Assembly: GCA_963821495.1 (NCBI GenBank)
Contig: CAWGEA010000003.1
Location: 682,001-746,000 of the forward strand
Direction of reading: 5' to 3'
Source of the DNA: AC-32 sp963821495
GTDB taxonomy: Bacteria; Actinomycetota; Thermoleophilia; Gaiellales; Gaiellaceae
Length of the DNA: 64,000 bases
The notes under the pieces were generated by a model that was not told the origin of the DNA, did not search any database, and saw nothing but the letters and a program-made list of their open reading frames with translations. A program made the translations under genes and the position numbers. Positions 40,706 to 51,451 of the stretch are shown here, one piece after another. Position 1 is the first letter of the stretch. Every line of letters starts with the position of its first letter.

Positions 40706-43009
40706 CTAGGCTGCAGGAACCGGCGGCGCCTCGACGCGCGGCTCGTCGGGCTCTGTGCCCGGCTCGAGCCGGGGCAGCCACTCGAGCCAGTGCGGCAGGT
40801 ACCAGTTCCAGTCGCCGAGCAGCTTCATAGTCGCCGGCAGCAGCACCGCGCGGATGATCGTGGCGTCGATCAGCACCGCGACGGCCAGGCCGATGCCCAT
40901 CTCCTTCATGTCGAGGATCGGCATCAGCGCGAACACGGCGAAGACGCCGACCATCACCAGCGCTGCGCTGGTGACGACGCCCGCCGTCGTGCTGATCCCG
41001 TGTTCGACTGCCTCCTCGGTCGAGAGACCGCGGTCGTAGGCCTCCCTCACCCGGGTCAGGATGAAGATGTGGTAGTCCATCGAGAGCCCGAACAGGATCA
41101 CGAACAGGAAGATCGGCAGCCAGTACGCGATGCCGCCGTTCGAGTTGAAGTCGAGCAGGCTCTCGCCCCAGCCGTACTGGAAGATGAGGACCAGGGCACC
41201 GTAGGCCGCGCCCACGGAGAGCAGGTTCAGGAGGATCGCCTTCAGCGCGATCACGATCGAGCGGAACGTGACGAGGAGCAGGCCGAAGGCGAAGATCAGG
41301 ACGAATCCGAACACGATCGGAGCCTTGCTCTTCAGCAGCGCGTTCTGGTCGACCGACTGGGCCGTAGTCCCGGTGACGGCAAAGGTCGCATCCGGAACCT
41401 TCCCGATCGTGGCCGGCAGGATGTCGTTGCGCAGCGTCTTCAGAGCGTTGTTCGACGTCGCGTCGACGCCGCTGCCGACGAGCGGGATCGTCACTCTGGC
41501 GACGTCGTGAGAGGCGTTGACCTCGACCTCGATCGGCGTCTTCGCCTGGCCGCTGGCGAGCGACTGCGCCTTCAGGGCCGCGATCGCCTGCTTCGTGGCC
41601 GGCGAATCGGTGTTCGCCTCGACCGCGACGATCGCGGGCGCGACGTCGCCGTTCGAGAAGGCGTCCTGGACGCGCTCGATCGTGTCCACGGTCGGTGCGT
41701 TGCTGGGCAGCGACTCGAGCCCGCTCTGCGCGGTGTGCAGACGGAGCGCAGGCAGCGCCAACACGAGCAGCAACCCGCCGGCCAGCGCCGCCGCGACAAC
41801 CGGGTGCTTCAGGGTCGGCCGCAGGATCGCCTGCCACAACCGACTTCCGCCCGCGTCGTTCCGGAAGCGGTGCACGAAGGGGATGCGACCCTTGTCCACG
41901 CGCGGACCGAGTTTCGAGAGCAGCGCCGGCAGCACGGTCAAGGAGCCGAGCATCGCGACCCCGACCACGATCATCGTCGCGATCCCGAACGAGAGGTAGG
42001 TCTTGTCGCCCGCGAAGAACAGCCCGGCCATCGCGATCAGCACCGTGAAGCCGGAGATCAGCACGGACCGACCGGAGGTCGCGGCGGCAACCGCGAGGGC
42101 CGCGTCGGGTTCCTTTCCGGCGGCCCGCTCCTCGCGCCAGCGCTTGATGTAGAAGAGCGAGTAGTCGACGCCGACAGCAAGGCCGATCAGCAGGATCACG
42201 GCATTGACGTTGGAGTCGGCCGGCACGACCTGGCTCGTGACGGCCACGAGCCCGATGGTGGCGAGCACACCCGACAGCGCGAGCAGGATCGGGATGCCGA
42301 CCGCCACCAGGGCTCCCAGTACGAGCAGCAGCACGCCAATCGTGATCGGGATCGAGCGCTCGCCGGCCAGCTTGAGCTGATCCCCGAACATCTTCTCGAG
42401 CCCCTTGTCGGAGCTGACTCCGGCGTGGCCTACGAAGAATCCGGGATGGTGCGTCCCCACGTTGTCCGTGGCGGCCGAGAGAGCGTCGATGTTGTCCTGG
42501 GCTCGATCGGCGTCGCCCTTCATCTCCCACTTGACCATCGCCGCGTGGCGATCGTCGCTGATGAGGCTCCGGTTACGGAGCTGGTAGGGGGAATCCAGGT
42601 TCTTGATCGCGGGACTCGACTCGACCGCGCCGATCACATCGTTCACCGTCGCCCGGAAGGCCGGGTCGTCGACAGTTCGGCTCGTGCTCTCGACGAGTAC
42701 GAACTCGGTCTGGGGAGCCCGCTCGGGGAAGGCCTTCTTGAGGATCTGGTCGGCCGTGTGCGACTGGCCGACGCCCGCGTCGTTTATGTCGATCTGCTTG
42801 AAGCCGAGGGCGACGTTCCCGAACGCGAACAGCAGAATGACGCACGCGAGCCAGCCGAAGACGGCCGTTTTCCAGTGGGTCGCGCTCCAGTGGCCCATCC
42901 GGCCGGCGATGTTGAGCGCGCGCTGCATCTGCTTCTCGCAGGCGTCCCTTGCGCCGTGGTGCGCCGAGCTCTCCGGCTCCGGCCCGTCCTGGATCACGCG
43001 GCTCTTCAT
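40706..43009 (-). CDS. MMPL family transporter (RND superfamily)
   Basis: 767 aa. I choose ATG 43009, preceded by GGGAGTGGAG, over a GTG 33 bases upstream. Twelve helices are arranged as two repeats: one after a single N-terminal helix, a large extracytoplasmic loop (residues about 60-200), five helices (VGVDYSLFYIKRWREE is the conserved GxDYSLF proton-relay motif), a cytosolic loop, then the second half with FGLSMDYHIFILTRVRE. Typical of MmpL3-like lipid or hydrophobic-compound exporters. Lies upstream of no obvious lipid gene. Confidence 0.93.
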   Translation of the reverse strand: MKSRVIQDGPEPESSAHHGARDACEKQMQRALNIAGRMGHWSATHWKTAVFGWLACVILLFAFGNVALGFKQIDINDAGVGQSHTADQILKKAFPERAPQTEFVLVESTSRTVDDPAFRATVNDVIGAVESSPAIKNLDSPYQLRNRSLISDDRHAAMVKWEMKGDADRAQDNIDALSAATDNVGTHHPGFFVGHAGVSSDKGLEKMFGDQLKLAGERSIPITIGVLLLVLGALVAVGIPILLALSGVLATIGLVAVTSQVVPADSNVNAVILLIGLAVGVDYSLFYIKRWREERAAGKEPDAALAVAAATSGRSVLISGFTVLIAMAGLFFAGDKTYLSFGIATMIVVGVAMLGSLTVLPALLSKLGPRVDKGRIPFVHRFRNDAGGSRLWQAILRPTLKHPVVAAALAGGLLLVLALPALRLHTAQSGLESLPSNAPTVDTIERVQDAFSNGDVAPAIVAVEANTDSPATKQAIAALKAQSLASGQAKTPIEVEVNASHDVARVTIPLVGSGVDATSNNALKTLRNDILPATIGKVPDATFAVTGTTAQSVDQNALLKSKAPIVFGFVLIFAFGLLLVTFRSIVIALKAILLNLLSVGAAYGALVLIFQYGWGESLLDFNSNGGIAYWLPIFLFVILFGLSMDYHIFILTRVREAYDRGLSTEEAVEHGISTTAGVVTSAALVMVGVFAVFALMPILDMKEMGIGLAVAVLIDATIIRAVLLPATMKLLGDWNWYLPHWLEWLPRLEPGTEPDEPRVEAPPVPAA

Positions 43010-43110
43010 CTCCACTCCCTTCGTAGACCCGGTCGTGCCCACGCTCGCAGCTGTGGCTCGCCGGCGACAGCCGGAGGCCTTGTGTGCTCAATGGCGGTTT
43101 TCTGGTGTCT

Positions 43111-43755
43111 TCAGGAGCGGAGGAACGTGAGCACCGCGAGCACGCGCCGCGACTCGCTGCCCGTCGAGGGCAGGCCGAGCTTCGTGAAGATGCTGGAGAC
43201 GTACTTCTCCACCGCCCGCACCGTGATTACAAGGCTGTCCGCGATGCCCTGGTTCGAACTGCCAGCCGCCATCAGCTCGAGCACCTCGCGCTCGCGCGGA
43301 GTCAACTGCGCTAGGGGGTCGTCCGGCCGCTCGCGCGAGACGAGCGTCGAGACGATGATCGGATCGAGCGCGGAGCCTCCGTCGGCCACGCGGCGCAGCG
43401 CCGCGACGAACTCGTCGACGTCGCTGATCCGGTCCTTGAGCAGGTACCCGACACCCTCGGCCGAGTCGGCGAGGAGCGTGAGAGCGAGCCCGAGCTCGAC
43501 GTACTGCGAGAGCACGAGCACGGCGACGTCCGGATGCTTCGAGCGGATCTCGAGCGCAGCGCGCAGGCCCTCGTCGTTGTGCGTGGGCGGGAGGCGGATG
43601 TCGACGATCGCCACGTCCGGCGAGTAGCTCCGGACCTTCAGGAGCAGGTCGTCGGCATCTGCGGATTGCGCGACCACCTCGATGCCAGAGTCGTCGAGCA
43701 GTCGTGCCAGGCCCTCGCGCAACAGGACGCTGTCCTCCGCGATCGCTACGCGCAT
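43111..43755 (-). CDS. NarL/LuxR-type response regulator
   Basis: 214 aa from ATG 43755. Receiver domain 1-125 with acidic pocket IAEDSVLL, phosphoacceptor Asp 52 in VDIRLPP and Lys in YLLKDRI. DNA-binding domain at about 148-210: LTPREREVLELMAAGSSNQGIADSLVITVRAVEKYVSSIFTKLGL. It overlaps the end of the kinase gene by 10 bases, so both are co-produced. Regulated genes are not evident; the MMPL transporter directly downstream (102 bases) is a natural candidate. Confidence 0.95.
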   Translation of the reverse strand: MRVAIAEDSVLLREGLARLLDDSGIEVVAQSADADDLLLKVRSYSPDVAIVDIRLPPTHNDEGLRAALEIRSKHPDVAVLVLSQYVELGLALTLLADSAEGVGYLLKDRISDVDEFVAALRRVADGGSALDPIIVSTLVSRERPDDPLAQLTPREREVLELMAAGSSNQGIADSLVITVRAVEKYVSSIFTKLGLPSTGSESRRVLAVLTFLRS

Positions 43756-45494
43756 GGGATCTCCGCTTGAACCCGCGTCCCGCCGCCCAGCGGCGTCCAG
43801 ACACGCAGCCGCCCGCCCAGCGCCTCGACCCGGTCTGCGAGGCCGCGCAGGCCGGAGCCGCGCTCCGTGTCCGCCCCGCCCATGCCGTCGTCCACCACCT
43901 CCACGACGAGCCGACCCGCCTGCTGCTCGAGTGAAACCCTCGCCTGACGCGCCTGGGCGTGCTTCGCGACGTTCGCCAGGCTCTCGGAGACGACGTAGTA
44001 GGCGGCGACCTCGACCCGTTCGGGAAGCCGCCCGACGACGCCGAGCGCGAGGCGAACCGGCAGGGGCGCCCGTGCCGCCAGCGACTCGACGGCGACCGCG
44101 AGCCCGTGGCCGCTGAGCACCGCGGGATGGATTCCACGGGCCACGTCCCGGAGCTCCCCGAGCGAGAGCGCGACCTCGCGCCGCGCGGCGGCGAGCTCCT
44201 CGCGCGCCTCCGGCTCGGCCGCGAGCCGCCTGTCGAGCAGGCTCAGCCGCAGAGACAGTGCGATCAACCGCTGCTGGGCGCCGTCGTGCAGGTCCCGCTC
44301 GAGCCGCTGGCGCTCCTTCTGGCCGGCTTCGATCACCCGGGCACGCGAGCCTCGGAGCTCCTCGACCCGCGCCCGCAGCTCCGCCTGCAGCCGCGCGTTC
44401 TCGAGCGACATCCCGGCCGCCGCTCCTACCGCCTCGAGCAGCTGGTGCTCGTCGTCGAGCGCAGGGTCGTGCACGAGCGCCGCTACGTGCTCGCCGTTGC
44501 GGTCGATCAGCGTGGCCGTGCGAGCATCGTCGTCCGGAACCCGTACCGGGCGTCCGTTCACGTCGACGTAGGTCTGGAAGCTGGGCAGCCAGTACGCAAG
44601 AGTCAGCGAGGGGTCGCGCAGCGCGTGGGCGAGCGCGTCTCGCAGGCCGCCTGGGCCGGGTTCGCTGCGCAGCTTGACGATCAGGTCTCCGACCGCCGAG
44701 CGGGCGAGCCTCGCGTCGAGCAGGCCGAGCAGAAACGCGAGCGGCGAGAGCCCGACGACGAACAGCGTGACCCGTTGCACCTCGCGGAAGCCCGGCAAGT
44801 CGAAGGTCGCGATCACGAACAGCGCGGCGATCATCACCAGCGCGATCGCGAACGAATCGATCACGAACGCGATCGAGCGCCGCCTCGGTCGGCCGAGACG
44901 CTGCCGCCGCAGCCCGAGGACCCCGAGCCCGACCAGACAGCAGGCGCTCAACGAGAGCAGCTGGACGTCCTCCACCGTCGCCACCAGGCTCGGCTGGTGC
45001 CAGACGTCGACGAGGTTTGCCGGGTCGACGCCGCCGAGCGCGAGCTTCATGAGCTGCAGACCGACCGCCGAGGCATACGCCACCCCGACGAGCACACCTT
45101 CGAACCTCGAGCGCAGCCGCCCGTCGGGGAACGCGAGGCAGACGTGCAGGAAGAGCGCCGCCGGCACGATGTCGAAGGCTGCGCCGAACGTGTACGGGCC
45201 GGCCGACTCGGCGAGCTGCCAACCGGAAAACGCGCTCGCGAGGCCTCCCGCGACCATCAACGGCCCGAGCCGGCTTGCCGGGCGGCGCCACCAGGCGATC
45301 ACGCCGGCGGCCACGTAGGGGACCGCGACCCATTCCATGAGGAAGACCCGGACGGGATCCGGGCTCCCGGCCGCGAGCGCGAGGCCCAGCGAGGCGCCCG
45401 CCGCGGCGACCGCGAGCACCGCTGCTACCGGCACGAGTGACCATGCGTGCCGCCGCTGGGCGTGTGTGAGCTCCGCAGGCACTGCCGTCGCCAT
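43746..45494 (-). CDS. Membrane histidine kinase (HisKA_3/NarX-type)
   Basis: 582 aa. ATG 45494 follows GGAGGTGA. Residues 1-260 hold about eight membrane helices with no large outer loop. A GAF-like region follows, then the HisKA_3 motif ERQRLERDLHDGAQQRL with the phosphorylated His near residue 402, and a HATPase with VEVVDDGMGG and GSGLRGLADRV. It should sense a membrane or intracellular cue and phosphorylate the regulator at 43111-43755. Confidence 0.93.
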   Translation of the reverse strand: MATAVPAELTHAQRRHAWSLVPVAAVLAVAAAGASLGLALAAGSPDPVRVFLMEWVAVPYVAAGVIAWWRRPASRLGPLMVAGGLASAFSGWQLAESAGPYTFGAAFDIVPAALFLHVCLAFPDGRLRSRFEGVLVGVAYASAVGLQLMKLALGGVDPANLVDVWHQPSLVATVEDVQLLSLSACCLVGLGVLGLRRQRLGRPRRRSIAFVIDSFAIALVMIAALFVIATFDLPGFREVQRVTLFVVGLSPLAFLLGLLDARLARSAVGDLIVKLRSEPGPGGLRDALAHALRDPSLTLAYWLPSFQTYVDVNGRPVRVPDDDARTATLIDRNGEHVAALVHDPALDDEHQLLEAVGAAAGMSLENARLQAELRARVEELRGSRARVIEAGQKERQRLERDLHDGAQQRLIALSLRLSLLDRRLAAEPEAREELAAARREVALSLGELRDVARGIHPAVLSGHGLAVAVESLAARAPLPVRLALGVVGRLPERVEVAAYYVVSESLANVAKHAQARQARVSLEQQAGRLVVEVVDDGMGGADTERGSGLRGLADRVEALGGRLRVWTPLGGGTRVQAEIPCA

Positions 45495-45681
45495 CGCCTC
45501 GCTTCACCTCCCCGCGGGTGCGAGACAACCTCTCCCCCACGACGTCGCCGCGGTCGAGGGCCCTGGACGCGACCCTAGCGCGGATACGGCGCAAACGCGA
45601 ACCTTTGGCGAGTTACCCGAACCGCTCTCCTACCGGCCAGCTCCGTTGAACATCACGAGCGCATCGTGAGACGCTCGCGCG

Positions 45682-46977
45682 GTGAGCGTCGCCGCCGACC
45701 ACGTCGCGCACCGGAACCGCGTCTGGGAGCGGGTGACGGCGGCGCAGGCCGAGACGAAGATTGCCGCGGCCGCGTTCGGCTTCATCGCTCTCCACGTCCT
45801 CGACGACCGCTTCTTCCAGCCGGAGCCGGGCACGTCGGTCGGGGACCACCTCGTGAGCGGTCTGGTCCCGGTTGCGCTCCTGGTCGGCGCGGTGGTCGCC
45901 TACCCGCGCCTCCGCCCGGGTCTCCGGGCTGCGCTGGCGATCGTCTTCGGCCTCCTGGGGATCGTGATGGGCAGCGTTGAAGCCGTGTTCTACGGGCGGA
46001 GTGAGGGCCTGTCGGGCGACGACTACACGGGGCTGTTCGCCGCGGCCGGCGGCCTCGTGCTCGTGCTACTCGGGACACGAACCGCCTGGCGGGGCCGTAG
46101 GCGCGACGACTCGCGCCTCCGGCGGTACTCACGGCGGGCACTGCTCGCCGTCGCGTGGGTGCTCGCCGCCTACTTCGTCCTCTTCCCGCTGTCGCTTTCG
46201 TACGGGTTCACGCACGTTGCGCGACTGAAGACGCCGAACGGGCACCTCGGCGCCCCGTACCAGGCGGTCTCGTTCCGGGCGCGCGATGGGCTCAGGCTCG
46301 ACGGCTGGTTCGTCCGGCCGCGGAACGGCGCCACCGTGATCGTCTATCCCGGCAAGAAGGGGACGCAGAGGCACGCACGGATGCTCGTACGCCACGGCTA
46401 CGGCGTGCTCGTCTTCGACCGGCGTGGCGAAGGGACGAGCGAGGGCGACCCCAACGCCCTCGGCTGGGGGTTCGACGAGGATCTGCTCGGTGCGCTTGCG
46501 TACCTGCGCGGGCGCGACGACGTCGACCCGAACCGCATCGGAGGGCTCGGGCTCTCCGTCGGCGGCGAAGCGCTCCTGCAGACGGCGGCGGAGACGGACG
46601 AGCTGAAGGCAGTCGTCTCCGACGGCGCCGGCGCACGCTCCGTTCGCGAGGACACGGTCAAGGTGACCCTGCAAAAGGTGCCCGAGATCGTGTTCTCCGG
46701 GGTGATGACGGCGGGCACGGCCCTCTTCTCGAACCGGCTCCCCCCGCCGAACCTGAAAAGCCTCGCCGGACGCATCACCGAGACGCCGGTCTTCTTCATC
46801 TACGCGACGCGCGGCGCCGGCGGCGAGGACAACAACCCCGACTACTACGCGGCTGCGCGCGGGCCGAAGCAGATCTGGAGGATCGAGACGTCGCACACGC
46901 ACGGCCTCTCGGCGCGCGGAGCCGAGTACGAGCGTCGCGTCGTCGGCTTCTTCGACCGCACGCTCCGCGGCGGCTGA
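45682..46977 (+). CDS. Membrane-anchored alpha/beta hydrolase
   Basis: 431 aa, GTG start. About five helices occupy residues 20-185. From about 195 an alpha/beta hydrolase fold follows: FRARDGLRLDGWFVRPRNGATVIVYPGKKG, then GVLVFDRRGEGTSEGDPN, the nucleophile elbow GLGLSVGGE (Ser near 296), and a late HTHGLSARG with the catalytic His. The Asp is probably in the YATRGAGGEDNNPD region. Probably a lipase/esterase or peptidase working at the membrane. Converges on the helicase with 7 bases between stops. Confidence 0.82.
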   Translation: MSVAADHVAHRNRVWERVTAAQAETKIAAAAFGFIALHVLDDRFFQPEPGTSVGDHLVSGLVPVALLVGAVVAYPRLRPGLRAALAIVFGLLGIVMGSVEAVFYGRSEGLSGDDYTGLFAAAGGLVLVLLGTRTAWRGRRRDDSRLRRYSRRALLAVAWVLAAYFVLFPLSLSYGFTHVARLKTPNGHLGAPYQAVSFRARDGLRLDGWFVRPRNGATVIVYPGKKGTQRHARMLVRHGYGVLVFDRRGEGTSEGDPNALGWGFDEDLLGALAYLRGRDDVDPNRIGGLGLSVGGEALLQTAAETDELKAVVSDGAGARSVREDTVKVTLQKVPEIVFSGVMTAGTALFSNRLPPPNLKSLAGRITETPVFFIYATRGAGGEDNNPDYYAAARGPKQIWRIETSHTHGLSARGAEYERRVVGFFDRTLRGG

Positions 46978-46984
46978 GCGGCCG

Positions 46985-48154
<1,170 letters not shown>

Positions 48155-48289
48155 TCGGTTCGACTCCTTTACGGGTTCGAGACTTGCCGACCTCGAAACG
48201 CCCGAAGGAGGAACGAGAAGCTCATCTCACCGAGCGGCGGAATTGCCACCCGTGCCCACACCGTAGCAGCCGGCCGCTACCCTCCCGCG

Positions 48290-48745
48290 ATGCCCAGCGA
48301 GAAGTCGGAGCACCTGACGCAGGCCCAGAAGGAGCAGCTGGAGGCGGAGCTGGCGGAGCTCGAGGGTCCGCGGCGGGCCGCGGCCGTCGAGGCGATCAAG
48401 CACGCTCGCGGCTTCGGCGACCTCTCCGAGAACTTCGAGTACCACGCGGCGAAGAACGAGCAGGGCCTGCTCGAGCGGCGGATCCACGTGCTGCGCGACC
48501 GCCTCTCGCGGGCGGTGCTCGTCGACGAGAGCGCGGCCTCGGACGGCAGCGTCACCGTCGGCTCCAAGGTCGAGCTCGAGGACGAGCACGGCGGGCGGAT
48601 GGAGGTCGAGATCTCCAGCGTCGGCGGCGTCTCGCCGGACTCGCCGGTCGGACGCGCCCTGATGGGCACGAAGGCAGGCGACGAGGTCGAGATCGAGGCG
48701 CCGAGCGGCGCCTGGCGCGCACGCGTCCTCTCGGTCGGCCGCTAG
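48290..48745 (+). CDS. greA: Transcription elongation factor GreA
   Basis: 151 aa, ATG start. The N-terminal coiled coil (SEHLTQAQKEQLEAELAELEG ... RGFGDLSENFEYHAAKNEQGLLERRI) holds the acidic tip DLSENFEY used in the polymerase secondary channel to stimulate cleavage of backtracked RNA. The C-terminal FKBP-like domain is present (VELEDE, SPVGRALMGTKAGDEVEIEAPSG). Length is slightly under the usual 158-165 aa. Confidence 0.95.
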   Translation: MPSEKSEHLTQAQKEQLEAELAELEGPRRAAAVEAIKHARGFGDLSENFEYHAAKNEQGLLERRIHVLRDRLSRAVLVDESAASDGSVTVGSKVELEDEHGGRMEVEISSVGGVSPDSPVGRALMGTKAGDEVEIEAPSGAWRARVLSVGR

Positions 48746-48866
48746 CTGCGCACGCGCTGCACGCTTGTCCGAACCGCCGTGGTCGGCTCACCCGGCGCTT
48801 AGCCCGCGTGCCTACCGCGGGGCCTCGCGCTTGACCGGGCCGCCCGCCCAGAGCACACTCGATGGC

Positions 48867-49439
48867 GTGTCCGACCTGCACGACATCGGCGGAGACGTGG
48901 AGAGCGCGCTCGAGCGCGTCAACGTGCCGAGCTACGTGATCGACCCGCACGGCGTGATCCGCTGGGTCAACCCGGCCGCGCGACGGCTCGTCGGAGACGT
49001 GCGCGGGCGGCAGTTCACCTCGGTTGTCTCGACCGAGGAGACGCGTCGCGCGAAGGAGGTGTTTGCCCGCAACATCGCGGGCACCCAGCAGCACCACGAC
49101 CACGAGGTCGTGCTGCTGGACGCGGAGGGGGAGCGAGTCTCCGTCGAGATCAGCTCGGTTCCGCTCTACAGCGGACACAGCATCGTGGGCGTGTTCGGCC
49201 AGGTCGTCGATGTCGACGAGGACGAGCCGCCGGTGACGCATCCTCACCTGACTCCGCGGCAGACCGAGGTGCTGCGGTTGCTCGACCGGGGCCACTCGAC
49301 CGACCAGATCGCGAGCGAGCTGCACCTCAGCAGGGAGACGGTCCGCAACCACATCCGGCACCTGCTCCGCTCGCTGGGCGTGCACTCGCGGCTCGAAGCC
49401 GTCGCACTCGCGCGGCAGACGCAGCTCGTCGGGACCTGA
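48867..49439 (+). CDS. PAS-domain LuxR-type regulator
   Basis: 190 aa from GTG 48867. Residues about 12-115 form a PAS domain (NVPSYVIDPHGVIRWVNPAARRLVGDVRG ... VEISSVPLYSGHSIVGVFGQVVDV). Residues 125-187 form a NarL/LuxR HTH (LTPRQTEVLRLLDRGHSTDQIASELHLSRETVRNHIRHLLRSLGVHSRLEAVALA). No receiver domain. The PAS domain could bind a ligand, haem or flavin. Stands alone after greA. Confidence 0.9.
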   Translation: MSDLHDIGGDVESALERVNVPSYVIDPHGVIRWVNPAARRLVGDVRGRQFTSVVSTEETRRAKEVFARNIAGTQQHHDHEVVLLDAEGERVSVEISSVPLYSGHSIVGVFGQVVDVDEDEPPVTHPHLTPRQTEVLRLLDRGHSTDQIASELHLSRETVRNHIRHLLRSLGVHSRLEAVALARQTQLVGT

Positions 49440-49524
49440 TCGCGGCCACCACGCAGCTTCACCCCTTCCGAATGACGAACCCCTTCCGCCCGCTGCGCAG
49501 AATCGGAGCGAAAGGAGGACGAGG

Positions 49525-50463
49525 ATGAAGTTCCATCGCATCGCTCTGGGCCCGGTGCGCGCCGCTTCCAGGACCGGTCGCGGCGTCCTGGCCGACGAGA
49601 CCGAGCGCGCAATCGACGCGGCGCTCGGCGGGCCGCTGCCGGAGATGATCGGGCGGGCGCTCGTCGAGCAGCGCGTCGCCGAGCGGGTCATGGGCGAGAT
49701 GCTCGAGGCCGCCGCCGGCGTCGACGGGCGGGACGCAGCCGGCGGAGCCGTCGAGCAGATGCTGCGCAGCCCCGCGTTCGAGCGCTGGGTCGCCGGCGAG
49801 GAGGCAGGCCGTCTCGCGGAGGCGGTGGCCGACCGCGTCGTGCGGAGCCCGGCGTTCAAGCGGGCCGTGGCGGAGATGCTGTCGAGCCCCGAGGTCCACC
49901 GGGCGCTGTCACAGAGCGCGAGCGGGTTCGGCGCGGAGGCCGCAGCGGCGGCTCGCAGGAAGGCACGGGCGGCCGACGACCGGATCGAGGCCCGGGCTCA
50001 CGCGCTCCTGCGCCGTCCGCAACCCGCCCGTGCGGGGTTCGCCGGGGTCGGGACGCGGGGTGTGGCCATCGTCCTGGACGCCGCGCTCGCGCAGGCGGTG
50101 TTCCTGCTCGCGGCGGCGTCGATCGGGCTCGTCCTCGCCCTCGTCGGCGACCTCCGCCCGGGCTGGCTGGCCGGGTCGCTCGTCGGAGGCGGCTGGTTGC
50201 TCGTCGTCGCCGCGTACTTCGTCGCGTTCTGGAGTGTCACCGGGCAGACGCCGGGGCTGCGGGTGATGCATCTGCGTGTCGTCACGCGCTCGGACGCGCC
50301 GCCGTCGGTGGCCCGTGCGATCGTCCGGCTCGTCGGCCTGATCCTGGCGATCGTCCCGCTCTGCGCCGGCTTCCTGCCCGCGCTCGTCGACCGACGCAGG
50401 CGCGCGCTGCCCGACTTCCTCGCCGGGACGGCCGTCGTCTACGAGCCGGGCACACGCACCTAG
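49525..50463 (+). CDS. RDD family membrane protein
   Basis: 312 aa; ATG after AAAGGAGGACGAGG. The N-terminal ~165 residues are helical and soluble, with repeated VADRVVRSPAFKRAVAEML-like units (Arg/Ala-rich). The RDD domain follows: FAGVGTRGVAIVLDAALAQAVFLL (RxxxxDD-type helix), a second helix, then SVTGQTPGLRVMHLRVV and RRRRALPDFLAGTAVV, the usual family ending. RDD proteins have been linked to ion transport but most are uncharacterised. The soluble extension is larger than usual. Confidence 0.85.
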   Translation: MKFHRIALGPVRAASRTGRGVLADETERAIDAALGGPLPEMIGRALVEQRVAERVMGEMLEAAAGVDGRDAAGGAVEQMLRSPAFERWVAGEEAGRLAEAVADRVVRSPAFKRAVAEMLSSPEVHRALSQSASGFGAEAAAAARRKARAADDRIEARAHALLRRPQPARAGFAGVGTRGVAIVLDAALAQAVFLLAAASIGLVLALVGDLRPGWLAGSLVGGGWLLVVAAYFVAFWSVTGQTPGLRVMHLRVVTRSDAPPSVARAIVRLVGLILAIVPLCAGFLPALVDRRRRALPDFLAGTAVVYEPGTRT

Positions 50464-50500
50464 GCGCGACGCCACGGCGACGGCGCGCGTCGTCCGAGGC

Positions 50501-51142
50501 TCAGCTCGAGCCGGCCCGGCGGGAGGGGAACCGCGTCAACTCGCGCTTCTCCACCGCCAGCGTGACCAGGTCGTTCTCGAGCGAGCCGATCGCGTCGGCG
50601 GGCACCGCGATCTCACGGCGCCACCACAGGTGCCCGCGCAGGAGCGTGAGCACCGCAATGACGCCGTCCTCGCCGACGACGACGCCGTGCACGGAGCCGA
50701 CGCGGTGCTCGTCCGCCGAGTACACCGAGCTGGTCGGGCGGAGCTCGACCTCGCCCTTCGGAACACGGTCGTACATCAGGTTGACGTTCGGGTCGAGCTC
50801 CGGCTCACCCACGTCGAGCGGCTCGACGCTCGGGACGACGAGGACGTCCTCGACGCCGACGCTCCATTCGCCGCCCTCGTCGGGGTGCTCGCCCGCCGGC
50901 AGATAGGCGTATTCCCGTACGGCGTCGAGCTGGTCGAGCATGTCGGCCGTGCAGCAGAGCGAGAGGCCCTTCGCGTCCTCGACCGCCAGGTCAAGCGAGA
51001 CGAGGCGGGCCTCCTCGTGGCGCCGCTTCGGCTCGACGACGAGGTGCGTCACGCGTCTCCCCCGCGCGTCGACGACGATGTCGGCCAGCTCACGAACCGC
51101 GCCGTCGGAGCAGCGCACCGTCCTGCCGAGGGCGAGGTTCAT
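50501..51142 (-). CDS. PRC-barrel domain protein
   Basis: 213 aa from ATG 51142. An N-terminal beta-barrel (LGRTVRCSDGAVRELADIVVDARGRRVTHLVVEPKRRH) and a second one at about 125-190 (SADEHRVGSVHGVVVGEDGVIAVLTLLRGHLWWRREIAVPADAIGSL) both match PRC barrels as in the photosynthetic reaction centre H subunit and RimM. Such stand-alone proteins are common stress-linked actinobacterial proteins with no defined role. Separated by 12 bases from the small membrane protein upstream on the same strand. Confidence 0.8.
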   Translation of the reverse strand: MNLALGRTVRCSDGAVRELADIVVDARGRRVTHLVVEPKRRHEEARLVSLDLAVEDAKGLSLCCTADMLDQLDAVREYAYLPAGEHPDEGGEWSVGVEDVLVVPSVEPLDVGEPELDPNVNLMYDRVPKGEVELRPTSSVYSADEHRVGSVHGVVVGEDGVIAVLTLLRGHLWWRREIAVPADAIGSLENDLVTLAVEKRELTRFPSRRAGSS

Positions 51143-51154
51143 CGCGGCGGGCCC

Positions 51155-51358
51155 TCAGAGCTCGCGTCGCCTCTGGCGCCGGTCGTAGAAGTAGCCGTAC
51201 GCCAATGCGATCGCGGAGAAGAAGATCAAGGCTCCGAGGAAGCCCCACCGGTACCAGGCAGCTCCGACCAGCAGGAAGAGCAGCAGGCCGCCGATCCCGA
51301 TCGCCAGCGAGACTCCGATCACCCACAGCCAGAACCTCCAACCGAGCCCTTCGTCCAT
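51155..51358 (-). CDS. Small two-helix membrane protein
   Basis: 67 aa; ATG 51358 follows GAAGGGAGC. Two hydrophobic helices (FWLWVIGVSLAIGIGGLLLFLL and GFLGALIFFSAIALAYGYFY) are separated by VGAAWYRW and end in a basic tail (DRRQRRREL). No family recognised. Likely translated with the PRC-barrel gene 12 bases downstream. Confidence 0.7.
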   Translation of the reverse strand: MDEGLGWRFWLWVIGVSLAIGIGGLLLFLLVGAAWYRWGFLGALIFFSAIALAYGYFYDRRQRRREL

Positions 51359-51451
51359 GATGCTCCCTTCCTGAATCGGTCGGACTTCAGCTACAACCGC
51401 AGCCTGGCCGCTGTGTGGAGGCCCGGCATCGCCCCGACCGGATGAAAGCCG

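Noticed and set aside
40457..43627. A plus-strand open frame of over 1000 codons opposite the MMPL transporter and response regulator.
   Set aside because: Translation is Arg/Asp/Gly/His-rich with no motif, a usual artefact of high-GC codon third positions; the minus-strand genes explain the region fully.
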